Shown piece after piece: positions 1-11,079 of a stretch of 64,000 nt of DNA. The DNA lies in contig JBITNC010000001.1 of assembly GCA_050084985.1 (NCBI GenBank), positions 110,670,001-110,734,000 of the forward strand, read 5' to 3'. Each line of letters opens with the position of its first letter. Position 1 is the stretch's first letter. Under the pieces are notes generated by a model. That model ran no database searches. It was given only the letters and a program-made list of their open reading frames with translations, and had not been told where the DNA came from. Both the position numbers and the translations under genes were made by a program. The DNA comes from Nageia nagi (lineage: Eukaryota > Pinophyta).

Positions 1-689
1 TCTTGTAGGTCCTTCTTTATTGATGTCTTTAAGCTCTAGATGTCATTTGATTGAACTTGCAACAAGAATGATTCTAATTACTTCTTCTTTGCTATTCCTT
101 GGCTTCTCTTTACTTTAATCAGTTGCTAGTCTTGGAACCTTGCACATCCACAAAATAAAAACTCATCAAACATACCTATTCATGCTCTAAAATAATAATA
201 TATAACATGAAATAAACATGTATGTAAGTAAAAATAGTAAACTAAAATGTACTAAATAATTTGGCTCAAATTTAGAAGTGTAAGGTTGCATTTCATTGTC
301 CCTCTCTTCCCACTATGTGAAGGATTTTATTTATAAATGTTTATATGTAGCATTAGTTTCCATTTTGAAAGGTAAGGCTAGATGAAATAATCCAATCCAA
401 CCTTATCATGGACTAAATCTACATAAGGGAAATGTAGGATTAGGGATGAATCATCCTTGATTTATCAACTTATTTCCTTGGGAGCATGATTTTTCTATTT
501 TTTTCTTTGTGTTTTTTGTTTATAGGATCACTAACAATTACCGCTTGGGTGCTAGCAATTAGGTATGATCACCAACAATTATACTGGATCACCAAGGACA
601 AATAGACTTTGGAAAACATTAATGTTTGCCTAAAATTTTATTCCCCTCTTTCATTTATTGAAAGAGGGGTCATTTTTAAGTGTTTACAT
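1..689 (-). repeat. 3' LTR of element A (partial)
   Basis: This stretch aligns with 25110-25803 in the same orientation with mostly transition differences. Both share the block around 60-130 (matching 25180-25250) and end in an inverted stem of AAAGAGGGG type followed by GTGTTTACA. On the minus strand the LTR begins at 689. It is cut by the window's left edge. It contains a 4 x 20-bp phased repeat (525-604). Confidence 0.85.
525..604. repeat. Four phased 20-bp degenerate units in the A LTR
   Basis: Four units begin at 525, 545, 565 and 585, each exactly 20 bp, with cores such as GGATCACTAACAATTA and ATGATCACCAACAATTA. The other LTR copy has the same four units at 25640, 25660, 25680 and 25700. 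Similar ~20-21-bp units recur elsewhere in this family (1711-1795, 24648-24800, 52748-52830). Function unknown. Confidence 0.6.
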
Positions 690-704
690 TTTGCCCCTTT
701 TTTG
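690..704 (-). other. Polypurine tract of element A
   Basis: Read on the minus strand this is AAAAAAGGGGCAAAA, directly before the LTR start TGTAAACAC at 689. This is the expected second-strand priming site at the 3' LTR junction, and it fixes 1-689 as the 3' LTR of a minus-strand element lying to its right. Confidence 0.75.
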
Positions 705-1273
705 AAATATCCTACATTTTATAGGTGGAGATTATTTCCAAAAACTAAGCCTATTAGATAGGGTGTGTAATCAAGTTTTAGACTTGTACTTCTTGATCTT
801 AATTTAAGGTTTCAAATTAACTCATTCTCTATATTTAATCTTAATTTAAGTGACTAGATTATGACTAAATCCATTTTTTGATCTTTTGCATTTGACACAT
901 TTTGAAAATAATAAGGGTTGTAGTGCAAGATGTAACTTAGGTAGTTACCACTAAACTATTATGTTGTGTTGGTAGGATATGGATGGAGTCTTAGACATTA
1001 GGTGTATGCCATAGCTAGCATGTGATAAAGAAGCTCCCTTGAAAATAAAACAACTTTTAATTATTTTGCATTTATCCTAGTAGATAGGTTATCTCATGAT
1101 CTTGCATAAAATTTCATCCAATAATTTTAATCAAATCAAAACTTATCCTTTTTGCTGTTAAAATAAGGGTCATTTTCCAAATTGAAAGTTACCAAGTGTC
1201 TTAATTTTTTTTAAAAAACCTTCAACTCTAAATTAAGTTTAACAAGCAAACAAATCACAGTGATTTTGCCTTT

Positions 1274-1320
<47 letters not shown>

Positions 1321-2280
1321 TAAATTTTTTTATGATTTTTAATGGTTTTATATTATTTTATTTATTTTTCATGATATTTTTGATGTGAGCATCTTTCAAG
1401 CATACATGTTTTGTTTGGACTATAATTTTTTGTTTTTTAATTAAGCATTGTTGATTGTTCAAAAGATATATACAAGAGTTTAAAATTACCCTATTTTATT
1501 TTGAATTTATCATCAATATTTACATTTAGTTGTAGGCCTAACTTGACCTAAAGAATTTTCAACATACTCCAAAATTTTGTATTTTTAAGTTCTTAATTAG
1601 AGACTCTTAATAAAGCACATAAGGAGGGTCCTATGTATTTCTCTTATTGAAATACTTGGATAACTTGTGCATTTTAAGAAAGCTATTTTTATTTAATTTT
1701 TTTTCAAACATTTTGGTCACTGGTAATCTAATTATGATCATTGATAATCCTTATGGATCATTGGTGCCTAACTTACAATCATTGGCATTCGATGCATAGA
1801 GTAATAAAAAGAAAAAGTTCACCTATCACTTTCTAATTTGTTTTTTTAGTGCTAGTTCAGAGCTCTTATTGTCCCTACCCTACCATTTAAGTGTTTGACC
1901 CTATACCTCCCTTTTTATTGTTAATTTGAGTCATGATGCCACCATAAGGATGATATACACTATGCAAGAGGCCGATGAGGGAAGAGGTAGGTTTTAAAAA
2001 TCCCCTTTTCAATTTTTTCTTATTAATCCATTTTTAATCTATTTATGAAAATATGGAAATTGTAGGATACTCAAGAATATGTTTTAGAGTTTTTATAACC
2101 ATTCAATTCTTTAGATTAGGTTCATTTTTTTATTTTTTGTACAAATTTTAAAACCTTATCCAAAGTCAAAGGGTTTCAAGATCATCAATATTCAAGTATC
2201 GAATGCTGGTGATTCTAGACCCTGATCATTTGATCATTGGCATTTGCAATTTTTTTAACCTACTTTATCATTAGATGTTA
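705..2280. other. Non-coding 3' region of element A
   Basis: No gene seen. It lies between the antisense PMD pseudogene and the polypurine tract. It holds an (AC)n(AT)n microsatellite (1275-1320) and about four ~20-21-bp units with ATCATTGG-type cores (1711-1795). The stretch next to the microsatellite resembles the reverse complement of 53100-53200 in element D, so this is the shared 3' non-coding region of the family. Confidence 0.6.
1275..1320. repeat. (AC)18(AT)5 compound microsatellite
   Basis: AC repeats run from 1275 to 1310, followed by AT repeats to 1320. On element A's own strand this reads (AT)n(GT)n, about 590 bp before the 3' LTR. Element D has a longer (AT)n(GT)n tract at the same place (52941-53098, about 600 bp before its 3' LTR). 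Confidence 0.95.
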
Positions 2281-4300
2281 TTAGGTTTGAGACATATTCA
2301 ATCCTAGAGGTAGATATCCTTACATATTCATGGATGGTCTCATTTTGTTGACTACTATAGATCAAAAATTTCTTTGTATGGTTGGGTTTGGAGTTGGACC
2401 ATACATGGGTCATACTCACTAGGACTACCCATTACTAGTAGCCTTGCTAAAGAGATGGGATTCTTTTATCGAAACCTTTCATATTTATATGAGGGAGATG
2501 ACTATCATGGTAGAAGACATCCACCATGTTTACCATTTTCCTATTCAAGGTCAATGGATTCAACATGCGCTAGATTGAGATTCAGTGCATTCGGATATTA
2601 TAGTAGTTTAAGGGGTAGGTGTTATTGATGAAGTTATGGGTGTGATGTTTTCTAGGAGTTTTACATACCTTAGGTATTGTAGGAATGATCAATAGGGTCT
2701 CCTTAGAGCCTATTATCTGATGGGATTGATACGATGCTATGCTCTCTCCAATACCAATAGCGAGAGATTTCCTTGGTTGTTATTGCTTGTAGTGGTTGGT
2801 ATGTTATAGTAGGGGATAATATATACTTGGGCTCCCACACTACTAGCCTAGATTTATCAAGAGATTTTCTTTTATTCTTTAGGTCATAGGGTCTCATCAT
2901 CAATCACTATCACTCTTCAAGTGTGGGCTTACAAGCATATCCATTTAGCTCATCCTTTAGGGCTCCCAATACCTATTTTTTCTTCAAATGCAACCTATCT
3001 TATTGGCATCATGCATTGGAGAGAGGATTTTTATACTCACCCTTTGGATGGAATTTAGTGACATATTTCTTTCTATTAAAGGTTGATTGCTCATATTATT
3101 ATAGATCAAGTGAGGTTCTAACCCTACCATTGTTACCCAACTTAAGATGGACTTAGGATACAACTAATGAGCATCAAATAGTCTTGATTTCTCAATGCTT
3201 ACCTGATCAAGTTCTTAGAGCATTTCTATTTTGAGGACATGAATCATTAGTTTGGTTTGGTATAGGATGTTCCACTAGCACATCTACAATTTTGAGAGAG
3301 GGGGAGCTACCTATTGAGGGGATTAATCCCCTTATTTATGTCAAGCTAGATCTCACATAGGAGGAGGTCTTGGTAGAGGATATAGGTGCAAATGATGTGG
3401 GTGTGATTGAGGCCATTGATGCCTAGTGGTAGATAGAGCTAGAGGCTAAGGATAGTGATGCACCAAAGTGTTAGGTATGCCAATAGGTCACTAAGCCTAA
3501 GGTAACTACAAGGGTTAGTGAGGAGATAGCTAAAGAGAGGGATAAGGAGCAAGCTAAAGAGAGAGCTAAGGAGGTGGTGATGGATGAGTTAGTAGTTGAG
3601 GAGTAAGTGATGGTCAAGCCAAAGGATATAGCTATCCAAGAAGAGGATATTAAGGTAGGTACCTCTTCTAGAGGTGTGAGAGGAGGTGGAGCTTCTTTTG
3701 TAGGTGCCCAACATTGATGTGATTTTGAGGGACATTTATGAGTTAAGGTACCAAGTCTCTTAGCTTAGTGCTTACATGTACAAATATATATTTAAAATAG
3801 ATATGTATCATCATAAGAGGGATGAGGCTCAAGCCTCTACATAGACTAGGGGAGCTAGTACATCTACAGGGGTTGTTAGTCAGCCCATAATCTTCATCAA
3901 GTGGATTCTTTAGTATAATGATTACTATTCCTCCATTGTATAGACATGGTTGATAGGGGTACCCCCATACATACTAGGAATGCTATATCTAGTTGTGTCC
4001 ACTGCATATATCCCCATGGATGCTTCAATTTATCAAGCACCCAATGGAGCCTAGTAGATAGCTAGCACTTAGAGTAGGGTTGTTATACTGACTACATCCC
4101 ATAGTCATAGTAGGATAGGCAATGTCTCTTCTTAGAATCCAATGGGTTCATTTGAGATTCATAGGATGTCTTGAGTAGCAAATCCTATAAGTTTAGTGAG
4201 AACCACTCATCCTTGATAGGCTAGAGCTAGCATTCTTATGAATAGCAAAGAGGGTAGCTCTTGAGAGCATTCTAGGGCTACTATTCTTTATGAATTTTAA
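2281..4300 (+). pseudogene. Plant mobile domain (PMD) pseudogene, antisense within element A
   Basis: PMD proteins (MAIN/MAIL1-related, often annotated aminotransferase-like) are nuclear plant proteins, and related copies are carried by transposons. Around 2425-2560 one plus-strand frame reads DYPLLVALLKRWD, then ETFHIYMREMTIMVEDIHHV, then FPIQGQWIQ: the PMD core, matching the N copy (CNMLIALMERWDPN, GEIIVTLEDIYK, LPIRG) and the D copy (DYPLIVALVEIWD, LPIHG). Downstream is MGLIRCYAL (D copy: MGLI, then YYAL), then REGELPIEGINPLIYVKLDL, then a charged E/K-rich tail (about 3500-3650) and a serine-rich end. Frameshifts and many in-frame TAGs (for example about 3422-3490) break it. The start near 2281 follows TTATTAG, a possible splice acceptor that aligns with one in the D copy. 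It runs opposite to A's gag-pol. Domain identity is fairly sure; exact ends are not. Confidence 0.72.
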
Positions 4301-4524
4301 TGAGACTATGTCATTTCCTTCTAAGATTTATGGAGAGAAAGATCATTTATGATATTTATACATGTTATGTATAGGTTTATTATTTTTTGATGACCTTATC
4401 TATTATTGAATCATGATAGTCATGATCAATAGTTGGTTTCTTTAAATGTGATGGATACTGAGTTATATATTTTTTGATATACATGATAATGACTTTAGAC
4501 TTTTATATACATGTTTTAGTATCA

Positions 4525-4555
<31 letters not shown>

Positions 4556-6252
4556 TTATGTTGTTTCAAATGTACGTGTTAAAGTAGAAATGCATGAAAA
4601 TTTACTTTTATGTTTTCATTTAGTTTTAACACCTTATCTATGATATGCATTATAAATTTGATGTAATATTTATGTTTATATAGTAATATGATGTTTATGG
4701 AATAGGATTTTATTTGTATAAGAATAGAATCAAATGCATCATTTTCCATTTTCTTGGCTACTTTCATACATGGTTTTGAACATAATATATTGGTATAAAA
4801 ATACATGATATCATGAATAATGTGAATGTATGGATGTAAAACACACATAAGATTTACAACACTTTATGGATGTATGAATGTAATAATGGATGCACATAAA
4901 TGTGTATATATATATGAATGTAAAATGTATGAAACTTAAATGACCTAAGATTTTTATGAATGTCATAATAACCTGAACATCAATCTTAATGTGATGGCAA
5001 CTTATCAAGCTGTTTATAATAATAATAGTAATGGTATGAGATGAATGAATATATAAGTGTTAAATTGCAATAAATAACACCTTCAATTTTTAGTTTCATT
5101 AATTGATTTTCTACTTTGGTCTAATCTACTAAGGATGATATGAAACAATGTCATAATATACTTAAGTTTACTATAAACTCATGTGTGTGCAATGATGTTC
5201 CTTTCCTTCTCTTAACATTCACAAATTGAACATCCTAGGATTATAAATTGTGAAATATGATCTTTTTTCTTTTTGTAAGGTATTCTTCACTACCAAAAAC
5301 TATCCATAGACTTGGTGAAGATTAACCCCTTCATCCTGTTACAACCTTGCTCTATTGCTAGTTTAGCATTTATAGCCCTAATAGAGGATGCTACAATGGC
5401 CCAAAAATTCTACTTATTTTTGCATTTTTTTTTTCTTTTTTTTCTTTTGCTTTTCTTTTCTTTCCTATCCTAGCTCTTAGATTTAGGATGAAGTAAAAAG
5501 CAAGAAAACCATACTCATATCTATACTTAGGAAATGCTTAATTCTTGATTGTTTCAAGATTTTTAATGTGAAAAGAGAATGAGTCTATTTGAACACTACC
5601 ATATACCATAGTTATGTCTTTTATCATCATAAGTTTTTGAAACCTCAACATAGGATTTCTCAACTAAGACCAAATATGAATAGAGTATTCATTACTTACT
5701 TCTTTATTTGCAAATATGACTATATACATAAATGAATATTATATGGATGCATGCATGATGTGTGGATACATATAGCTTGATTAGTTATCTCCCTCATAAT
5801 GATTGATATTTAATAATTATGACACTCAAGGTAAAGGACTAAACATTTATGAACACAGTTGAATGATATGAACACATGGGTAGTGCATCCACTAGCAAAG
5901 ATGCTTTAGAAGTATATCTTGTAAGAGTATATACATATATATTTACATATATACATTTCTAATATTATTTATTTTTTTAATATTTTAATGTTTTTGTATT
6001 TTTTGAATTTTTTAATATTTTTATGTTTTACCTATTTCCCCACTGGATGAGAATCTACAATAGGTCATCATGAGTAAAAGTATGGAAGTGACAACAAGTA
6101 TAGATGGTATGATCAATGAACCATTATAGGGGGTCACAAATGATGAACATAGACAACATGAAGTCCCAACACCACAAGTTTATAGATAAGAGATGAGCTA
6201 TGGTGACATCATCAAAAAAGTCTTCTTTAAGATGTAGAAGATGCAGCCCATA
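4301..6252. other. Spacer of element A between PMD tail and ORF-X
   Basis: No convincing gene. It is AT-rich with a (TATG)n tract (about 4524-4554) and TGTATGAATG-type iterations (4810-4925). The reverse complement of about 5280-5410 matches 34960-35110 in element D (shared CTCTATTAGGGCTAT block), so this is a conserved spacer of the family. The part near 5800-6250 should be the tail of ORF-X, cut off by the insertion of N. Confidence 0.55.
4524..4554. repeat. (TA)n(TATG)n microsatellite
   Basis: Simple repeat of TATATATATATG followed by TATG units. It lies in the A-element spacer and has no sign of function. Confidence 0.9.
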
Positions 6253-6257
6253 GTATC

Positions 6258-7108
6258 TATTTACAAATAAAATTGAGCATGCAAATAAATAAATAGGTAA
6301 ATATCTACAAACCCAATATATCTATATTTGAGCTATGGATAGCAATTTATTCTCAATAGCAATGAACAAGATAATTGATTTAGAAATGTAATTATACCAA
6401 ATGAGACTGTAATTTGTATACTTACCTCATGAAATGTACCTGACAATAAAAGATGAAGATGTTGGCGATGTACTAATGATGAACTACCCCTCAAAAATGT
6501 AGTGACCTATGAAGATGCAAAAAGAGGACCGTGGGCTGTCCATTTTAGAGATAATAGAGCGCTTGTGGTGTTCTTGGTTCATAAAGGAGCATCAACAACC
6601 TTCATTTGATGATTTTTGACCTCTCAATCAAGTCCAAAACTTCAATACAGATGTCTCAGATAGTAGTGTGATATCAGAATAGATCATAGATGTTAGGATA
6701 GCTCATGAAAGGAAGTACACAAACCATAGCCTTGTAGGTGGTACCAAGAGATACCTTAAGGGGTTGCCACTACAAGACCATATGCAGGATCATGTGTATC
6801 CTTGATAGGTGGACTTACTATTAAATTCCTTATTTATATAGATAATAGATAATACAACCCATGGGTCGGCATGCATCTACATAAACAAGGCTAATTCACA
6901 ACATTCAAGATAAACACACCAATAAACAAGATAATTCATGCAATATTCAAGATAATCCATGCAATATTCAAGATAATCATTATAAAATTCACATTCAAGA
7001 CAAACATTGATATTATCACTTTAAGACATTCAAGACATATATTTAGACCAAGCATGTTTTCATTAATTTATTAATTTAAAAACATAAATTCATTTTTATG
7101 TGTTAATA
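6258..7108 (-). repeat. 3' LTR of element N
   Basis: Matches 12410-13258 throughout. Bases 6871-7106 are identical to 13021-13256, while the rest differs at many sites, nearly all transitions. The terminal dinucleotides are both mutated by transitions. Confidence 0.9.
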
Positions 7109-7121
7109 GATGCCCCACTTT
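7109..7121 (-). other. Polypurine tract of element N
   Basis: On the minus strand this reads AAAGTGGGGCATC, directly before the 3' LTR start at 7108. A mutated but recognisable purine tract that agrees with the minus orientation. Confidence 0.55.
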
Positions 7122-7483
7122 GGATGTGAAATCAAAAGAAACATGAGGTGAATTAAGATTTTGCATTCAAAGTAAAAACACAATATCATAGCAAACAATT
7201 TGACAAGCAATGATAAACACTAACCATTCTAAATTCAAGCAAAATCATGACAAAGCTTGTTAGTACTAGATATGGGTTGAGAAAACTTCCTTTGATATTA
7301 CCTTGGGCATGCTTGCCCCTTGTGTCTTTCTTCTAATATACAAATGCCATAGAAGGTGATAGCCTGATATATCTAATAGTTTGATAACCTTACCACAACA
7401 CTGATGACTCATTACAACAAACCCGACAACACACATACACAAAACGATGGCCTAACAGATGACCTAACCACACATGATGACCT

Positions 7484-7833
7484 GACAACAACTCGACAAG
7501 ACCACATCATAAGACAAGACATGATAACCATGACAACACACATGACCACACACAGGGGAGAGCTAAGTTCCACACAACAGTAATGGAAGCTGAGACTTCG
7601 AACTAAGAGGTATGCTACAGTTGCATAAGAACTGAACTCTGTAAGATATATGGGAGCTGAAACTTTGCCAAGAGGCTTGACAACAACTCGACAAGACCAC
7701 ATCACAAGATTAGACATGATAACCATGACCACACATAGGGAGAGCTAAGTTCCACACAACTACAATGGAAGCTAAAACTTCGCACCAAGAGGTATGCTAT
7801 AGTTGCATAAGAATCAAACTCTGCAAGACAAAT
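7484..7833. repeat. ~195-bp direct duplication in element N
   Basis: A unit beginning GACAACAACTCGACAAGACC at 7484 recurs at 7679, a period of 195 bp. Both copies carry a GGGAGAGCTAAGTTCCACAC block and end in GGGAGCT plus an AAGAGGC motif. It grades into the 42-bp array that follows. No gene is seen from 7122 to 8290; the minus-strand open frames here follow the repeat periodicity. Confidence 0.8.
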
Positions 7834-8001
7834 GGGAGCTAAAACTCTACCAAGAGGCATGATAAGCTGATAAATGGGAGCTAAAACTCTACTAAGAGGC
7901 ATGATAAGCTGATAAATGGGAGCTAAAACTCCACCAAGAGGCATGATAAGTTGATAAATGGGAGTCAAAACTCTGCTAAGAGGCATGATAAGCTGATTCA
8001 A
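7834..8001. repeat. 4 x 42-bp tandem array
   Basis: Units start at 7834, 7876, 7918 and 7960, each beginning GGGAG(C/T)(T/C)AAAACTC and containing AAGAGGCATGATAAG. Because 42 is a multiple of 3, a minus-strand frame stays open with a 14-residue repeat, but nothing else supports coding. Confidence 0.9.
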
Positions 8002-8293
8002 AGTAATATTATCCTAGATATAACATTGATCAAGCACCTATGAAGTACCTATGATACTTGGATAAGCTAATTGAATGGAAAAAGGAATGCAAGTGGTCCT
8101 TTCTAGAAGATTAAGAATGCAGGTGGTCTTCAACTAAGACCATAGGTGGTCCTTTTCTTGAGGATTCATCAAAAACTATGAAGATCATGTTGCAATGAAT
8201 TGCCCTTGGATTCCAGATTGGTGCTTGGTTAACTACCCATGCACATCGAATACCCAAATCAAAATTATCTTGAAGTGTGTGCCCTAATATTTC

Positions 8294-8304
8294 TATAAAA
8301 GGGG
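8294..8304 (+). promoter_or_regulatory. TATA box for the PMD gene in element N
   Basis: TATAAAAGGGG lies on the plus strand, about 30 bp upstream of the expected transcript start near 8325. It is followed by a plausible 5' UTR exon and a good splice donor. It points the same way as the PMD gene and opposite to the retroelement, so the captured gene seems to have had its own promoter. Prediction from sequence only. Confidence 0.6.
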
Positions 8305-8518
8305 CCCCACCCTTCCTAATTTGGTCACACTATCATTTTTAGAGCTAAGAATATCTTAGAGCTTGGGAGACTGAGTCAGAGAGGTCTAGTTGGTGATTTT
8401 ATCGCTATCACTAGGTGATATTTTCTGCGCTGCTATGCTACACACTATGGTCCTGCCAACCACATGTTGGGATGGACATAGAGCCACCTTGGTGGCCAAT
8501 TCTCCTACTGATCATCAG

Positions 8519-8896
8519 GTATGTTGCATTTCATACCTTTTTCTTGCTATGTTTTTGCTTGTCTTTAGATTTTATCTACCCTGCATACTAATTTTCCAAG
8601 TTGCCCCTATGGTTTACCTATTGAATACCTCAACCCATAATTTTTACCTTTTTATTTCATTTTTCAAATTTCTAGTATTATGGTTGTATTACACTCATCT
8701 ATATGAACCTGTACCTTGAATTTTGTTGACCCCTATGTATAGAAATAGGACTGTTGGTAGTCCTTTCTACCTAGTTCAAACCATGGTAGTCTTCTTTACC
8801 TAGTTTAGACCATGGAAAATCTTCTTTACCTATATTTTTGCTATTTTTTGTTTCATATCTGATACTAACTTGCTCTCTATCACTCTTTTGTTACAG
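8519..8896 (+). other. Predicted 5' UTR intron of the N-element PMD gene
   Basis: The donor is CAG|GTATGT at 8518/8519 and the acceptor is TTTGTTACAG ending at 8896, after a T-rich stretch. Length is 378 bp. The first in-frame ATG of the PMD frame (8912) lies 16 bp into the next exon, so the first exon would be untranslated. Confidence 0.5.
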
Positions 8897-8911
8897 AATC
8901 ATTCGTATCTT

Positions 8912-10719
8912 ATGTGACCATCTAGCAAGAGTGCTGCTTTTACCATTGCCCAATAGTGGCCATAAACTAACGAGGCCTGGAGTATCTTGGAGGACATTTC
9001 CTTCAGCTACCTAGCATTTACTAATTACATGTTTCATGATTGCAATATGCTGATAGCCTTGATGGAAAGGTGGGATCCAAACTCCAACACCTTTCACCTT
9101 TCGACTGGTGAGATCATAGTGACTCTAGAGGACATCTACAAGATCACTAGACTTCCTATCAGGGGGAGGCTAGTGAACATGGTTCTTGTTCCTAGCCTAG
9201 AATAGGTAGAGGTATGGGCTACATGGCTAACAAGGTCAGATGAAGTAAATCATAGGAAGAGGGGTGTGTCTCTCTAATGAGACATGTGCTAGAGTATCCT
9301 CCAGCATGGGGTGACCTACGGATGAGGCTCCTCATTACCTACCTTTTGGATGTTATTATCTACCTAGACAAGAGTAGCGAGACCTTCCCCATGGGCATGG
9401 TTCCTATCATATAGGACATGGTGACACATAGGTATTAGTATGTGTGGTGCCCCATGATACTGGCACAACTCTATCATGACCTCCATGGATTCACAGAGGT
9501 GGAGAGAGGGGGGAGATAGGTAGCACATTCCATGATACTACAAGTGTGGGCATACGACCACATCATCATCTCTAGACCAATGAAATTGCCCCTAGACCAG
9601 CCAGATGATGTACCCACTTAGCAATAATGGGTGATGATAGAGGGACCAGACTTCCTTAACATAGACCTAGAGGGATGGTAGGTGCGATTTGACCTACTGC
9701 GGGGGGCATAGATATACTAGCATCCCTATCAGGGAGGTGTACCAGAGTGGGAGGAGGACATACAAGAGATGGCATGGGCGAGATACCCTACATACATATA
9801 GGCACATAGGGCACTAGTGGAGCTGTATATGCTAGAGTAGGTACTCTATCAATTTAGCCTCTAGTAGGGTATACCAGGTGACTGTAGGATAGTGGTGCAT
9901 TACTACCGTAGTAGGCACCTCCCAAAGGACTACGAGCTAGTACCTGATTGGGACTCAGATTGGGAGTCCCCTAGTGAGGACTCTAACTATGGGGCTAATG
10001 ATGACATAGATAGACTTGACCATATGGAGGATTACCTAGATTGGTGGAGTGAACATCATCCTCACCACATAAGTATTCATGATGACGACTTAGGTGATGA
10101 TGTAGGAGAGGATGAGGACATAGGGGATATACAGACTAGATGGGATGCTCCATACATGGCAGTAGGGTGGGGAGGAGAGAGTAGCCCGATGTATGCCCAT
10201 GACACATCTCTAGATGTAGGTCATGATGACAATGAGGAGACTGACCCAGACCAGGATGAGTATGAACTTGAGGATGAGGTAGATACAGATGCAAAGGAGG
10301 AAGATGATGATGAGAATGATGATGGTAACTTATTTTTTTTCTTTGGATTTCTTTTGATTTTCTACTCTCATGATATGCAAAAGACTAACATGATATGCCT
10401 ATGCTATGTCATAGATGACCAGGACCCTAAGGTTGAGATGGCTAGGCTACGCAGTCAAATCGACTAGAAGGATGCAAAGATCATAGAGCTATAGGGTCAT
10501 CTACGATTCAGAGGAGGGGATTGTACCAACATCTACCAATACCTATAGGTAGCCAATAAAGAGATCAAAGCCCTCTATGAGTAGCTTTGCCAGGTCGAGA
10601 GATAGATCAGTGAGGAGAAAGCACATGTAGATAAGTACAAGGCATGGTGCAAGGGTGGCATATCTAGCAGGGCTACTAGCTCTAGTGTAGGGGGAGGGGG
10701 CTCTAGTAGGAGATTCTAG
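8912..10719 (+). pseudogene. PMD gene, antisense in element N: PMD + acidic tail + coiled coil (decayed)
   Basis: This is the best PMD copy. The frame from ATG 8912 has TGA as codon 2 (ancestral CGA), then SAAFTIAQ, NEAWSILEDI, the core LIALMERWDPNSNTFHL, IIVTLEDIYK and LPIRG. After one frameshift (about 9260-9280) it continues MRLLITYLLD, MILAQLYHDLHGF, MILQVWAYDHI and a GIPGD motif near 9870, all typical in order and spacing of PMD proteins. From 9892 comes an open stretch with a very acidic tail (D/E-rich, 9950-10320). A 90-bp intron (GT at 10325, ATAG ending 10414) leads to a Q/E/K-rich coiled coil and a GGGGSS end at 10719. About 570 codons. More than a dozen internal stops are mostly TAG where CAG (Gln) is expected. 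No pol gene flanks it. Confidence 0.82.
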
Positions 10720-11060
10720 GTCATTCTATGTGATCTCATCCAGTTGTATTGTAAACAAAAACATTTTTTCCATGATATATATATAAAACATAAATTTTGG
10801 TACCTGATTGCTCTTTTATATGTGCTTATGATGGATGAAATTGATGTTTCATGATTCCTAAAAATGAATGCCAATGACATGACCTATGATTTTGACTTCT
10901 CACACTATGGGGGGAATTGGAACCTTTGACTTTTTTTTTCTATTTTCCACTAAAAGAGGATCATTGGTGGTCCTATTAGCATGAAATATAATGCTGGTGC
11001 TCCTATTATGACATCATGAAGCCCCCCAATCTCTTCACCATGATGTCTCTTAGTGACTTG
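10720..11060. other. Gap between the PMD gene and gag end in element N
   Basis: No gene. It would hold the 3' UTR of the plus-strand PMD gene and the 3' end of the minus-strand gag transcript unit. The two genes converge here. Confidence 0.5.
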
Positions 11061-11079
11061 AACTGACTGTTAGCTTCTT

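Noticed and set aside
4579-5008. Minus-strand open frames of 65-89 codons
   Set aside because: Asn/Ile/Tyr/His-rich translations of AT-rich spacer with ATG-rich iterations; no motif and no homologous frame in element D's spacer.
7412-8001. Minus-strand open frames with a 14-residue repeat
   Set aside because: They follow the 42-bp and 195-bp DNA repeats. A period divisible by three keeps a frame open by chance, and there is no known motif.
7834-8001. Possible CRISPR-like array (also 58571-58957)
   Set aside because: Units are directly adjacent or nearly so, without unique spacers of equal size, and lie inside plant LTR elements. Ordinary tandem repeats.
2281-10719. Treating the PMD genes as host genes into which retroelements inserted
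   Set aside because: They occur at the same place and orientation inside three elements, within LTR pairs (clear target-site duplication for N), so they are element cargo.
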